Positions 17,714-27,087 are shown, counted from the stretch's first letter. The stretch is 64,000 bases of DNA from Bacillus sp. FJAT-42376 (GCF_003816055.1 NZ_CP033906.1:124001-188000); one strand, 5' to 3'. The notes: generated by a model not told the origin, from the sequence alone. Numbers and translations: made by a program.

Positions 17714-18667
17714 TTATTTGGAGCCTAGTTCGTCCCCAGTATCATTTTCCTCTTGTTCTTTATCTTTTGAAGAGTGCTCTTGATACGTCACTCCATATTT
17801 CTCACGTACTCTTTCTGCATACTCTGCATCTTTTGCATGATCCACAAATTTCAAATGCGTAGAAGAGAACGTCATTGGTTTTGTATGACCAGGGAACATC
17901 AATTTTTCATACTGTTCCTCTTTAAGCTTCGGTGCGCTTTTGCTTTTCTCTACCCAGGCTGCAAAGTCCTGTTCTGTCTGGGAATAAACTTTAAAGCGCT
18001 GGTCCGTAAATCCTTCTCCAGTAAAGTTGGCGTTGCGGCCTTCATACGTGCCCGGCTCATCCGCCTGAAGGTAAAGCTTCATTTCCATTTCAGACATGGC
18101 ATATTTCTGTCCGCCAAGCTGAGGAATCCAGAATGACGCCATATTATCTGCTGATGTCAGACGGAATTCAATCGGACGGTCTTCAGGAATATAAAGCTGA
18201 TTGACCGTTTCAATGTTTTCTTCCGGATAGCTGAAAATCCACTTCCAGTCGACAGATGTAGCATACACAACAAGAGGCTTCTTGTCCGCGTGTTCACTTT
18301 CCGGTATCTCTTCAAGGCTGTAAATAGCCTGAACCGTTGGAATAGAAAGTGCAATAACGATAATAATCGGAATGACTGTCCAAACAATCTCCAGGAACTT
18401 GCTGCCTTCCATTTCAGGCGGCTCATACCCCATGTTTGTCGGGCGTTCGCGATATTTTATAATGATAAGAACAAACAAAACAAAGACAACTGCTATGATT
18501 AGCAGCATAAATACGATTGAGAGCATAATCAGATCTCTTTGCTGCGCGGCAACCGGTCCTTTCGGATCGAGAACGGCCATCTGGCTGCAGCCGCCAAGCA
18601 GGAATACTGACATTAAAGCTCCAAATAAAATGATGGGTTTTAAATATTTACCCAAAAGGTTCACCAT
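17714..18667 (-). CDS. qoxA: Cytochrome aa3 quinol oxidase subunit II (lipoprotein)
   Basis: 317 residues from the ATG at 18667, with AGAAGGA nine bases upstream; the open frame continues to 18802 without a plausible start. The N-terminal signal ends in the lipobox LLGGC, so the mature protein is lipid-anchored. Two transmembrane helices follow, then a periplasmic-side cupredoxin domain. The CuA ligand set of cytochrome c oxidases is absent (the [15 protein letters not shown] region is quinol-type), as expected of a quinol oxidase. First gene of qoxABCD. Upstream, three TGTGA repeats (18790-18845) might bind a redox regulator, but I cannot name one. Confidence 0.94.
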   Translation of the reverse strand: MVNLLGKYLKPIILFGALMSVFLLGGCSQMAVLDPKGPVAAQQRDLIMLSIVFMLLIIAVVFVLFVLIIIKYRERPTNMGYEPPEMEGSKFLEIVWTVIPIIIVIALSIPTVQAIYSLEEIPESEHADKKPLVVYATSVDWKWIFSYPEENIETVNQLYIPEDRPIEFRLTSADNMASFWIPQLGGQKYAMSEMEMKLYLQADEPGTYEGRNANFTGEGFTDQRFKVYSQTEQDFAAWVEKSKSAPKLKEEQYEKLMFPGHTKPMTFSSTHLKFVDHAKDAEYAERVREKYGVTYQEHSSKDKEQEENDTGDELGSK

Positions 18668-18971
18668 CCTTCCCAATCCTTCTATTAAAAATGACAAAAA
18701 AAGTCCATAAGCCGTGAATCCACTTAAACTTTTACCCTTATAGTAACAGACCGCAAACAAAAATGGCTTTCCAAATTTTAATGTCATCCAGTTTTCATAC
18801 AAAAGTCACATCTTGTTCAATATTTTTTCACAATATGGTCACATAATTGGATAAATATTGATATGAAGGAACTTCCATTCTCTCTATCCAGCGCTTGAGC
18901 ACTATCAGAAAAATAAAATTTTTCAAACGCTTTCATCATGAACACCGCTTACGTTTATGGAGGTAAAAGAA

Positions 18972-19214
18972 GTGGAATACACAGATTATATCAGGGAGGT
19001 GGAGAAATTGTCGAAAGAAAGCACAAAACATAAAAAAGATCATCCAGAGCAAGTTCCGACAGAAAACGAAAGTCTGCATGATCAATTTGAGAGTGAGCAA
19101 AATGTTGATTCCATTCCCTTAGAGGATTTAAAGCAGGATTTGCAGGATGAGAAGAAGAAACATGAAACAAAGAGCCATTCGGACTCTGAGGAAAGATTTA
19201 AGAAAAACAAATAA
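18972..19214 (+). CDS. Small, highly charged hypothetical protein
   Basis: 80 residues if the GTG at 18972 is used (GGAGGT eight bases upstream). A second start, TTG at 19008, has its own GGGAGGTGG eight bases before it and would give 68 residues beginning SKESTKHKK. The product is hydrophilic, rich in Lys, Glu, Asp and His, with no hydrophobic core and probably disordered. I do not recognise it. It is divergent from qoxA and followed by a strong terminator, so it is probably a real monocistronic gene. Confidence 0.5.
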   Translation: MEYTDYIREVEKLSKESTKHKKDHPEQVPTENESLHDQFESEQNVDSIPLEDLKQDLQDEKKKHETKSHSDSEERFKKNK

Positions 19215-19264
19215 AAAAAGCCGGCGGGGGTGCAGAATATGGAGCACGGTCCGCCGGCTTTTCC
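19213..19264 (+). terminator. Terminator of the small charged protein gene
   Basis: AAAAAGCCGGCGG ... CCGCCGGCTTTT, nine or more GC-rich pairs with flanking A and T runs, overlapping the stop codon. Confidence 0.75.
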
Positions 19265-19652
19265 GAGCTTGCTGCAAATAAGTTTTTCATGTTTAAAACT
19301 GATTCCGGGTCAGCGCTTTTATCGCACGCTCTAAAGATGATTTCGCCGCTTCCGGTCTTTTATCTTACGCTCACGCTTACCTTTCAGCCATTCGGCTGTT
19401 CCAATCCGGCCTCCGTTCTAAGACAGCACATTTCGCCCCGTAATCCTTCTTACACCGTCTTTCATGTATCCACCTCCGTAAAGCGAATTACTTTGACAAT
19501 TCTCGAATCAAAAATCTAAGGTTGCATTAGTAAAAGGCTGTATTTTACCCATAATAAGAAAAAGAGTGTTTGGGTCGCATATCACGAATATGAGCTAAAA
19601 TATCCCATATAATGCGTACATATTCCCTCAAAAAATATTTTTCCAGAAACTA
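19265..19652. other. Gene-poor stretch between terminator and PTS promoter
   Basis: No convincing gene. On the minus strand a good ribosome site (GGAGGTGG, about 19460) precedes an ATG, but the frame stops after 15 codons. Another minus-strand frame nearby stays open about 28 codons and lacks a start. This could be a decayed small gene or leader; composition is more GC-rich (19300-19470) than the AT-rich promoter region that follows. Confidence 0.3.
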
Positions 19653-19681
19653 TTGCATTATAGATTTATATTTCATATAAT
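19653..19681 (+). promoter_or_regulatory. Sigma-A promoter of the PTS gene
   Basis: TTGCAT (19653-19658), a 17-bp spacer and TATAAT (19676-19681). Expected start near 19688, inside the cre-like site, leaving a leader of about 120 bases. Confidence 0.7.
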
Positions 19682-19686
19682 CAGAA

Positions 19687-19700
19687 TGCAAACGGTTGCA
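19687..19700. promoter_or_regulatory. cre-like operator at the PTS promoter start site
   Basis: TGCAAACGGTTGCA keeps the invariant TG..AA.CG.T..CA frame of a CcpA site and is nearly palindromic. It covers the predicted +1, so CcpA binding would block initiation. A dedicated regulator cannot be excluded. Confidence 0.6.
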
Positions 19701-19808
19701 CTTATAGTTGCACAATCACTCTTTATTTTATTAGTAAAATGTATTCGGTTACACCCATGCATTTTTTATTTCTTATCAATGTAAGCCCATACAGAGGAGG
19801 AGCAAGAC

Positions 19809-21446
19809 ATGAAGAATTTATTCACATTTGATTTCTGGCAAAAGTTTGGTAAAGCACTTATGGTCGTAGTTGCTGTAATGCCGGCTGCCGGAATTATGAT
19901 TTCCCTCGGCAAGCTTGTAGCGATGCTGGGCGGAGACGTTGCATTGGTTATGACCATTGCACGAGTGATGGAGGATATCGGCTGGGCCATCATCACGAAT
20001 CTTCACATTTTATTCGCAGTTGCCATCGGTGGTTCCTGGGCTAAAGAACGTGCCGGCGGAGCATTTGCAGCACTCATCGCTTTCGTTCTTATTAACCGCA
20101 TCACTGGGGCGATCTTCGGAGTAAACGCTGCCATGGTTGCTGACCCGGCCGCAACTGTCCAATCATTATTTGGACAAGATATTCTTGTAAAAGACTATTT
20201 TACAACCATTCTTGGCGCTCCTGCATTAAACATGGGGGTTTTCGTGGGAATTATTTCTGGTTTCCTCGGTGCCAACCTATTCAACAAATACTATAATTAC
20301 AGCAAATTGCCTGATGCTCTTGCATTCTTCAATGGAAAACGTTTTGTTCCTTTCGCAGTAATCGGCGGTTCCGTTATTACCGCGATCGTTCTTTCTCTTG
20401 TATGGCCATTCATTCAGGGATTGCTGAATGATTTTGGTAAATGGATCGCTTCATCGAAAGACACAGCACCTATTATCGCACCATTTATCTTCGGAACCCT
20501 TGAGCGTCTCCTGCTTCCTTTCGGATTGCACCATATGCTGACGGTTCCTATGAACTATACAGCACTAGGCGGAACGTACACTGTTCTGACTGGTTCATCT
20601 GCGGGAACTGTTGTTTCCGGTCAAGATCCTCTATGGCTTGCATGGATTGCTGACTTGAACAACTATCTATCTGCCGGCAATCAGGCTGGATATGAAAAAC
20701 TATTGAACGATGTTCATCCTGCCCGTTTCAAAGTCGGACAGATGATTCTATCAACTGCTTCACTAATCGGTATCGCATTTGCTATGTACCGCAACGTTGA
20801 TAAAGACAAACGCACGAAATACAAATCCATGTTCTTATCTGCCGGTCTTGCTGTATTCCTTACCGGTGTAACGGAACCAATTGAATTCATGTTCATGTTC
20901 GCAGCTCCTTTGCTGTATGTTGTGTACGCGATTACAACCGGACTTGCATTCGCACTGGCCGATATTATTAATCTGCGTGTTCACTCTTTCGGATTTATTG
21001 AGCTTTTAACCCGTACACCAATGATTTTCAAAGCTGGTTTGTGGTTGGATTTCGTTAACTTTATCGTAGCATGTCTTGTATTCTTCGGACTGAATTTCGG
21101 AATTGCCAACTTCCTGATCAAACGTTTCAACTTCCCTACTCCGGGACGCAACGGAAACTACATTGATAATGAAGAGGGTGAAAAAACAGGCGGAGCTGTT
21201 CAAGAAGGTTCCCTTGCACCTGCTATCATCGAGCTTCTTGGCGGAAGATCCAATATTACAGATGTAGATGCCTGCATGACACGTCTTCGCGTGACGGTTA
21301 AAGACTCTTCTCTTGTAGCCGGCGAACCGAAGTGGAAAGAACAAGGCGCACTCGGACTGATTGTCAAAGACAAAGGTGTACAGGCTATTTACGGACCAAA
21401 AGCTGATGTCATCAAGTCTGATATTCAGGATTTACTGGGAGCTTAA
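19809..21446 (+). CDS. PTS sugar transporter EIICB, glucose/glucoside family
   Basis: 545 residues, ATG preceded by GAGGAGGAGC. The N-terminal about 420 residues form the EIIC membrane domain (VVAVMPAAGIMISLG, LLPFGLHHMLTVP, FLTGVTEPIEFMF), which binds and translocates the sugar. A C-terminal EIIB domain follows, with the phospho-cysteine in DACMTRLRV (about residues 485-495). No EIIA is fused or adjacent, so a general EIIA must serve it. Family features place it in the glucose-glucoside group; the exact sugar (maltose-type, glucose or other alpha-glucoside) cannot be decided. The cre at its promoter suggests a non-preferred sugar. Confidence 0.88.
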   Translation: MKNLFTFDFWQKFGKALMVVVAVMPAAGIMISLGKLVAMLGGDVALVMTIARVMEDIGWAIITNLHILFAVAIGGSWAKERAGGAFAALIAFVLINRITGAIFGVNAAMVADPAATVQSLFGQDILVKDYFTTILGAPALNMGVFVGIISGFLGANLFNKYYNYSKLPDALAFFNGKRFVPFAVIGGSVITAIVLSLVWPFIQGLLNDFGKWIASSKDTAPIIAPFIFGTLERLLLPFGLHHMLTVPMNYTALGGTYTVLTGSSAGTVVSGQDPLWLAWIADLNNYLSAGNQAGYEKLLNDVHPARFKVGQMILSTASLIGIAFAMYRNVDKDKRTKYKSMFLSAGLAVFLTGVTEPIEFMFMFAAPLLYVVYAITTGLAFALADIINLRVHSFGFIELLTRTPMIFKAGLWLDFVNFIVACLVFFGLNFGIANFLIKRFNFPTPGRNGNYIDNEEGEKTGGAVQEGSLAPAIIELLGGRSNITDVDACMTRLRVTVKDSSLVAGEPKWKEQGALGLIVKDKGVQAIYGPKADVIKSDIQDLLGA

Positions 21447-21447
21447 T

Positions 21448-22242
21448 ATGAAATTGCTGACTCTTAACTGCCATGCCTGGATCGAAGAGAACCAAATGGA
21501 AAAGATAAGAACGCTGGCAAAAACCATTGCTGAAAAAGAATATGATGTCATCGCACTTCAGGAAGTCAATCAATCGATAAAAGAAGAAACGGCATACGGA
21601 CTGATTAAGAGAGACAACTATGCCGTTGTTCTTCTCGATGAACTGAAAAAAATCGGGGTTGAAGGCTACGAACTTCACTGGGGACAGTCCCATATCGGCT
21701 ATGAGAAATATGAAGAAGGATCGGCTTTGCTTTCAAAGTACCCGATTAAAGAAACCCATTCCTTCCTTATTACAAACAGCACGGATCCTGGCTACTGGAA
21801 AACGAGAAGAATCGTAGGAGTCACCGCAGAAGCAGATGGAGAGCTCATCTCCTTCTACTCCTGTCACCTCGGCTGGTGGGACGATGCAGAGGAGCCCTTT
21901 AAAGAACAGGCCGTATCTCTTCTCCGTCAAGTTCATCAGGAGCAGCGCTTCTTCCTGATGGGTGACTTCAACAACAATGCCCACATCCGCGGTGAAGGCT
22001 TTGATTACTTGATGAGCCAGGGCCTGCTTGATACGTATGAGCTGGCTGAGGAAAAGGACCGCGGCATTACCGTACCAGGGAAAATCGCCGGCTGGGAGGA
22101 AAATGAAGATCCCCTCCGGATTGATTTGATACTGACCAATCAGCCCTTGAAGGTTCGGCATTCGGCTGTCATCTTTAATGGGGAAAATAAGGCTGTCGTT
22201 TCAGATCATTTCGGGGTGGAGATTGAAGCTGTCCTAAAGTAA
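21448..22242 (+). CDS. Endonuclease/exonuclease/phosphatase (EEP) family hydrolase
   Basis: 264 residues from the ATG at 21448, one base after the PTS stop codon with GGGAGC upstream, so it is co-transcribed and probably coupled. EEP-fold motifs in order: LTLNCH near the N-terminus, IALQEVNQ with the metal-binding Glu, YSCHLGWW, LMGDFNNNA with the Asp/Asn pair, and a C-terminal VSDHFGV. These are the residues of Mg-dependent phosphodiesterases related to DNase I and sphingomyelinases. No signal peptide, so it acts in the cytoplasm. Its placement with a sugar transporter suggests a phosphorylated sugar-derived substrate; speculation. Confidence 0.85.
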   Translation: MKLLTLNCHAWIEENQMEKIRTLAKTIAEKEYDVIALQEVNQSIKEETAYGLIKRDNYAVVLLDELKKIGVEGYELHWGQSHIGYEKYEEGSALLSKYPIKETHSFLITNSTDPGYWKTRRIVGVTAEADGELISFYSCHLGWWDDAEEPFKEQAVSLLRQVHQEQRFFLMGDFNNNAHIRGEGFDYLMSQGLLDTYELAEEKDRGITVPGKIAGWEENEDPLRIDLILTNQPLKVRHSAVIFNGENKAVVSDHFGVEIEAVLK

Positions 22243-22268
22243 AACCTAAGCCCAATCAACAGATACAA

Positions 22269-22317
22269 TAAAAAAACTGACCTCATTTGGACGTTCGTCC
22301 ATCAGGTCAGTTTTTTT
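22269..22317. terminator. Bidirectional terminator
   Basis: AAAACTGACCT ... AGGTCAGTTTTTTT with an inner GGAC/GTCC pairing, between the convergent EEP gene and DUF3231 gene. Confidence 0.8.
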
Positions 22318-23323
22318 ATTTTCCTGCAAGCTTATCGCGGTTTGCTGCTAGCGGAGGCTGCTCAAGCCATCCGTTTTTAATGCTCATCTTCACTCCATCA
22401 TAAGAAAAATCAAGAATTTCCAGGGTCAGGCTGCTGAATAAAATAGACAGATCCTTTCTTGCCACTTGTGAAAGAGCCGTGCCATAATTCGAGACACCAA
22501 TCCCTGTCGCAAGACCTGTATGATAAAACATGAGCTTATCAGAAAAAGGGGCGATGGTTGATTCACTAACCTCCGGATCCCATAGCTGCGGGGAAGGAAG
22601 ATCTTCGTCGGTTAATTTATTCATAAACAGATCGATATGCTTGTGTGACATTTTCCTCCCGCGGATCAAATATTCTTTAAGCTCCTTCGATTTAGCGGAT
22701 TGGCTAAAAGCAATCATCAAAGATTTCCCAAGCATGTTCGCATCAAGATTGATATAAATCTCCCGGATTTCCTGTGCCGTTACGGAACGGCTATTGCCTT
22801 TGAATTTCCCTAAGAATTTTTTATCCTCAATAAAATGAACTTCCTTCGGCACAGGGATGCTCGGGGTACGGATGACGATCCCTTTTTCAAGAAGAAGCTC
22901 TATGGCAGCGTGAAATACCTCTGTATACTCCCTGCTGTTTTCAGCCATAAATTCCCTGATATCTCTGCGGTGTGAGGCAAATAACCCGTTATTATACTGA
23001 ATAATAGAAGTTCGGCTCATTTCTTTTAAGTAGAACATATAAAATTTGTCCGAGAACATTCTGGGAGAATTTAAAAATACATCCTGCTCACCAAATCCTT
23101 GCGGGGTTTTCATCCCCTCTCTCTTGAACAAATCCCGGAATGCCTGAACCCGATTTTCCGTTTTATCCAGATTCATCTCCAGAAGCTTCCGCACCTGGGC
23201 GTCTTGTACATAATGAACAAAGCTATTCATTACACATAAAAGCAAGGTTTCTCCTATGTATGCAGACCATAAGGATCCAATCTCACCCGATGAAAGACTA
23301 ACAATCCTGCCTTCGCTGGACAT
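22316..23323 (-). CDS. DUF3231-family protein (paralogue 1)
   Basis: 335 residues from the ATG at 23323, preceded by GGGGTG. Two similar helical halves: LSSGEIGSLWSAYIGET at the N-terminus and a repeat of the IxxLW/L...N pattern near residue 190. This fits DUF3231 proteins of spore-forming Bacilli, whose function is unknown; the fold is reminiscent of four-helix ferritin-like bundles, but I see no clear metal ligands. It ends in GWLEQPPLA, as does the paralogue at 37695-38678. No signal peptide. A MITE copy lies in its upstream region. Confidence 0.75.
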   Translation of the reverse strand: MSSEGRIVSLSSGEIGSLWSAYIGETLLLCVMNSFVHYVQDAQVRKLLEMNLDKTENRVQAFRDLFKREGMKTPQGFGEQDVFLNSPRMFSDKFYMFYLKEMSRTSIIQYNNGLFASHRRDIREFMAENSREYTEVFHAAIELLLEKGIVIRTPSIPVPKEVHFIEDKKFLGKFKGNSRSVTAQEIREIYINLDANMLGKSLMIAFSQSAKSKELKEYLIRGRKMSHKHIDLFMNKLTDEDLPSPQLWDPEVSESTIAPFSDKLMFYHTGLATGIGVSNYGTALSQVARKDLSILFSSLTLEILDFSYDGVKMSIKNGWLEQPPLAANRDKLAGK

Positions 23324-23355
23324 GACCACACCCCAATTCTGTTTTTAACTTTTTA

Positions 23356-23537
23356 GCTCTGTTAATTTTGGCTGTTGATTTCCGCTGAAGTCGTTCGCTT
23401 TCCGCGGGGCGGGCGGTGAGCCTCCTCCTGGCTTCGCCACTGTGGGGTCTCACCTGTCCCGCTGCTCCCGCAGGAGTCTCACGCCTTCCGCTCCAATCAA
23501 CAGGTGTGAAAAATCAACAACATCCTTTAAAATAGCC
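23356..23537 (+). mobile_element. MITE-like element, copy C (182 bp)
   Basis: Full-length copy nearly identical to copy A. Flanked by the 9-bp direct repeat AACTTTTTA on both sides (23347-23355, 23538-23546), a perfect target duplication. It starts about 33 bp upstream of the DUF3231 start, so it probably separates that gene from its ancestral promoter. Confidence 0.88.
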
Positions 23538-23691
23538 AACTTTTTAAATTGAATGCTTTTGGTTTCTTGCTATCCGAATATTATGCAAGCACAACCTCAG
23601 CTGCAAAACAAGATGCACCCTATTTCATCACCTTTTTTATATTATCGGGAAATGTCAGGGAGGTTATTCAATACAAATACCGTTTCTAAGA

Positions 23692-23732
23692 AATGAAAAC
23701 ACCCCAAAAGTTAAGTTTTCACTTTTGGGGTG
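23692..23732 (-). terminator. Terminator of swrC
   Basis: Perfect 12-bp stem CACCCCAAAAGT / ACTTTTGGGGTG with a 9-base loop, followed on the minus strand by TTTTCATTTC, just after the swrC stop. Confidence 0.8.
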
Positions 23733-23752
23733 CAGTATAAAACCGGTCTTTT

Positions 23753-26700
23753 TTATTCCATCTCTATTTGCTTTCTTTTACGGAACTTACTCAAGACCTC
23801 ATACACAATCGGAACGATGAGCAAGGTTAAAAGCGTGGAACTGGTCAAACCGCCGATTACCGTGATTCCAAGGCCTTTTGAGATCAATCCGCTTCCTTCA
23901 AGACCGAGCGCAAGGGGCGCCAGAGCACCAATCGTAGCGATTGCCGTCATAAGAATTGGTCTCAGACGGGTTGTGCCGGCCTCGAGGATCGCTTCACGGG
24001 TTGGAATCCCTTCATTTTCTTTATGGATGACGCGGTCAATCAGAACAATCGCATTGGTTACAACAATCCCGATCAGCATTAAAGCTCCAATCATGGAAGA
24101 TATACTGATGGTTTCACCCGCAATGTACAATCCTGCGAGAGCACCGATGATGGTGAACGGCAAAGAGAACAGGATGGCAAAAGGTGCAAGCCCGCCGCCA
24201 AACGTAATGACGAGAATCAGATAGACAATCGCGATAGCTGCGAGCATGGCAAGACCGAGCTGGGAGAAGGATTCCTGAATATCTTCGCTTACTCCGCCCA
24301 TTGACAGGCTTACTCCGGCGGGCTCTTTTACGTCATTGATTTTTTCCTGTACGGCTGCAGATACTTTCCCGACGTTATCTGCTTTAATGTTACCTAATAC
24401 AGAGACACTGATTTTCCCGTCACGGCGGGTAATGGTATCAGAGGTGGATCCCTCTTTTACTTGCACGACATCTTTAATGGCCACTTCCCGGCCTAATGAA
24501 GACATGATTTTCTTATCCGTTAAATCCTCAATACCTGAAAGCTTTTCTTCTTCAGCCTGAAGATAGACATTGATGTCTTTTCCATCCTTTTTGATGGTTG
24601 TGACAACAGGACGCTGTGTTTCCCGGCTAAGCTCCATTCCGATTTGGCCGGCAGTAAGGCCAAGCTCACTCAGCTTTTTCTGATTGGCAGCGAGCGTGTA
24701 TTCATCATATGTTTTCGACAATCCGCTTTCGACGTTTTCAAGATCGCGATTGTCCTTCATGATTTTCTCAACATCTGCTACAACCGGCTTGATGTCATCG
24801 ATGCTGTCACCATTGACGAACACTTCCAGCGAGTTGCTGCTTCCGCTTGAGGAGAAGCTTTGAGACGCCCATTCTCCTTTGGAAGTTCTTTTTTGAAGTT
24901 CTTCAATGACTTTTTCTTTTTCCTTTTCAAAGTTTTCATAATCATCATTGTACTGGACGAAGAAGAGCGCCTGATTCTGTGCCCCCGGGTTCATTGGATT
25001 TTCTCCCCCAAGGGAGTACTGGATGGTTTCTGCCCCTTTTCTTTCATTAAAGAATTTCTCTGCATCAAGAGCAATCTTTTCCGATTCTTCCCTCGTTTGG
25101 CCCGGTTCCGGATTGTAGGTCGCCATGACCATTTTCTGTTCTTCATCCGGGAGGAAGCTGACTCCGATCAGCGGGACAAGCGCCAGGCTTCCCACAAGCA
25201 GCAGTACGGCAATTCCGGATGTGATCCATTTATGGTTCAGAGACCAGTTCAGTACATTCCGGTAAAAGCCTGATAACTTTCCTGGCTTTTCTTCTTTATG
25301 ATGCTTTTCGCTTAACCCTTTTTTAAAGAAGGAATGAGCCATCATCGGAACAATTGTAATCGCGACTAACAGCGAGGCAAGAAGCGAGAATACAATGGTC
25401 AGGGCGAAAGGAAGGAACAGCTCCCCAATCATCCCTTTGACGAGACCAAGCGGCAGGAAAACCGCAATGGTCACGATTGTGGATGACATGATCGGCACGA
25501 ACATTTCCTTTGTGGCTGATTTGATCAGCTCTTTCCCTTTTAGCGGCTCATTTTTCAAAGCCATTCTTCTGAAGATATTTTCAATGACAACAATGGAATC
25601 GTCGACTACCCGTCCTATAGCTACGGTCATCGCACCAAGTGTCATGATATTCAGCGTGATATCCATTTGATTTAAGATCAAGATGGCAATGAGCAAAGAT
25701 AGAGGGATGGAGATGACTGAAATAATCGTTGTCCTTATATTGCGCAAGAACAATAAGATGATCAATACGGCAAAGCCTGCTCCGAATAAAGCTTTGCTGA
25801 GCATCGTATTAACCGATTCTTCAATCGGCTCGCCCTGGTCAAAAGTAGACGTGAAATGAACGCCCGGATAGTCTTTCTCCAGTTTTTCCACTTGTTTCTC
25901 AACTGCATTCACGACATCAACCGTGTTCGCATCATCCGATTTGATCACTTGGAATCCGATCGATTCTTTGCCATTCGTTCTTGATATCGATTCCGCTTTC
26001 CCGACTATTTTCACGTCCGCAATTTCCCCAAGCTTTACCGTTGGCAATTTTGCGTCCTGTGCGGGAGGGGCCTGGCTCATGCCTTGCTGCGGTGCAGTTT
26101 GAGTACCCGCTTGCTGAGGCTGCCCCGGGTTTTGTGAAGCACCCTGCTGCGGCGGAGCCTGAGCGCTTCCCTGCTGCGGTGCACTTTGCTGTACAGACGG
26201 CTGCCCAGCTCCATTAGGGACAACTGGAATGTCAATGTTTTTCAGGTCCTCAATGGTGGACACATTTCCATCAACTACTACTGATTTTTCCGTATTTCCG
26301 AACGTGTAAAGACCTAAAGGAGAAGTAACATCCGAGCCTTTAATCATATTTTGTACCGTCTCTTCATCAAGACCGTACTGTTCAAGCTTAGACTTTTTGA
26401 AAACAAGCTGGCCTTCTTCCACCTGCTGGCCTGTCAGCTGGACAGAACCGACTCCGTCCAGCCCTTCAAATGAGGGAAGCAGGTCTTCTTCTGCTTTTTT
26501 CGTCAAATTTTCAAGGGATTCTTTATCGCTTGATGCACTTAGGACGATGACAGGAAAGGCATTCAGGCTAAGCCGGGATACTTCCGGTTCTTCCGCTCCA
26601 TCCGGCAGTTCCAGCGAGCTCAGCGCCTCTTCAGCTTCCCGTTTTGCTTCATCCATGTTCTTTTCATACCCGTATTCCACTTGCAGGGATGAGACATTTT

Positions 26701-26959
26701 GAAAAGAGGAGGAGCTAACCGAGCTGACTCCATTTAAATTCTGAAGCTTTTTTTCCATCGGTTCAGACAGCTTGTCAGCTACTTGCTGAGGCGTCGCTCC
26801 CGGATAGACGGAGGTAATGGTTAAAAGCGGAGTATTAATGTTGGGGATGGTTTCGAGCTTCATGTTCAGCCCGGAATACAAACCTGCTGCTGTAACAATA
26901 ATCGTCAGCAGCCATACGGCAAACTTATTTTTTAAGGAAAAACCGATTATTCGATTCAT
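23753..26959 (-). CDS. swrC: RND-family multidrug/surfactin exporter, SwrC-like
   Basis: 1068 residues from the ATG at 26959; the frame extends upstream to 27067 across the operators and lacks a ribosome site there. RND topology: TM1 at the start (FSLKNKFAVWLLTII), two large extracytoplasmic domains and TM clusters near residues 370-560 and 880-1060. The TM4 region carries the conserved GRVVDDSIVVIENI with proton-relay Asp pair. It closely matches B. subtilis SwrC (YerP), which exports surfactin and confers acriflavine resistance. No outer-membrane partner is expected. A Pro/Gln/Ala-rich stretch of about 55 residues (about 250-305) interrupts the first extracytoplasmic domain. Divergent TetR gene with operators upstream. 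Confidence 0.92.
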   Translation of the reverse strand: MNRIIGFSLKNKFAVWLLTIIVTAAGLYSGLNMKLETIPNINTPLLTITSVYPGATPQQVADKLSEPMEKKLQNLNGVSSVSSSSFQNVSSLQVEYGYEKNMDEAKREAEEALSSLELPDGAEEPEVSRLSLNAFPVIVLSASSDKESLENLTKKAEEDLLPSFEGLDGVGSVQLTGQQVEEGQLVFKKSKLEQYGLDEETVQNMIKGSDVTSPLGLYTFGNTEKSVVVDGNVSTIEDLKNIDIPVVPNGAGQPSVQQSAPQQGSAQAPPQQGASQNPGQPQQAGTQTAPQQGMSQAPPAQDAKLPTVKLGEIADVKIVGKAESISRTNGKESIGFQVIKSDDANTVDVVNAVEKQVEKLEKDYPGVHFTSTFDQGEPIEESVNTMLSKALFGAGFAVLIILLFLRNIRTTIISVISIPLSLLIAILILNQMDITLNIMTLGAMTVAIGRVVDDSIVVIENIFRRMALKNEPLKGKELIKSATKEMFVPIMSSTIVTIAVFLPLGLVKGMIGELFLPFALTIVFSLLASLLVAITIVPMMAHSFFKKGLSEKHHKEEKPGKLSGFYRNVLNWSLNHKWITSGIAVLLLVGSLALVPLIGVSFLPDEEQKMVMATYNPEPGQTREESEKIALDAEKFFNERKGAETIQYSLGGENPMNPGAQNQALFFVQYNDDYENFEKEKEKVIEELQKRTSKGEWASQSFSSSGSSNSLEVFVNGDSIDDIKPVVADVEKIMKDNRDLENVESGLSKTYDEYTLAANQKKLSELGLTAGQIGMELSRETQRPVVTTIKKDGKDINVYLQAEEEKLSGIEDLTDKKIMSSLGREVAIKDVVQVKEGSTSDTITRRDGKISVSVLGNIKADNVGKVSAAVQEKINDVKEPAGVSLSMGGVSEDIQESFSQLGLAMLAAIAIVYLILVITFGGGLAPFAILFSLPFTIIGALAGLYIAGETISISSMIGALMLIGIVVTNAIVLIDRVIHKENEGIPTREAILEAGTTRLRPILMTAIATIGALAPLALGLEGSGLISKGLGITVIGGLTSSTLLTLLIVPIVYEVLSKFRKRKQIEME

Positions 26960-26979
26960 TGCTGTCCTCCTATGTAAAT

Positions 26980-26993
26980 TGACTGATTGGTCA
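26980..26993. promoter_or_regulatory. TetR-type operator 1 (swrC/yerO)
   Basis: TGACTGATTGGTCA, half-sites TGACTG/TGGTCA around two bases, 21 bp upstream of swrC. One of three related sites in the 128-bp divergent region. Confidence 0.65.
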
Positions 26994-27012
26994 TAACCTC
27001 TTACAATATAAC

Positions 27013-27026
27013 TGACCACCTGGTCA
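27013..27026. promoter_or_regulatory. TetR-type operator 2 (perfect palindrome)
   Basis: TGACCACCTGGTCA, perfect 6-2-6 inverted repeat in the middle of the swrC/yerO divergent region. Probably the strongest YerO site. Confidence 0.75.
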
Positions 27027-27052
27027 TAGTCAATGTACAAGGTGTGAACGAT

Positions 27053-27066
27053 TGAACAAATGGTCA
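27053..27066. promoter_or_regulatory. TetR-type operator 3 (swrC/yerO)
   Basis: TGAACAAATGGTCA, half-sites TGAACA/TGGTCA, 21 bp upstream of the yerO start. Centres of sites 1-2 and 2-3 are 33 and 40 bp apart. Confidence 0.6.
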
Positions 27067-27087
27067 TAGATTCGGGGAGCGACTTGA

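Noticed and set aside
19289..19519. Plus-strand 76-codon frame before the PTS promoter
   Set aside because: No ribosome site and odd composition; the opposite strand has the better ribosome site but stops after 15 codons.
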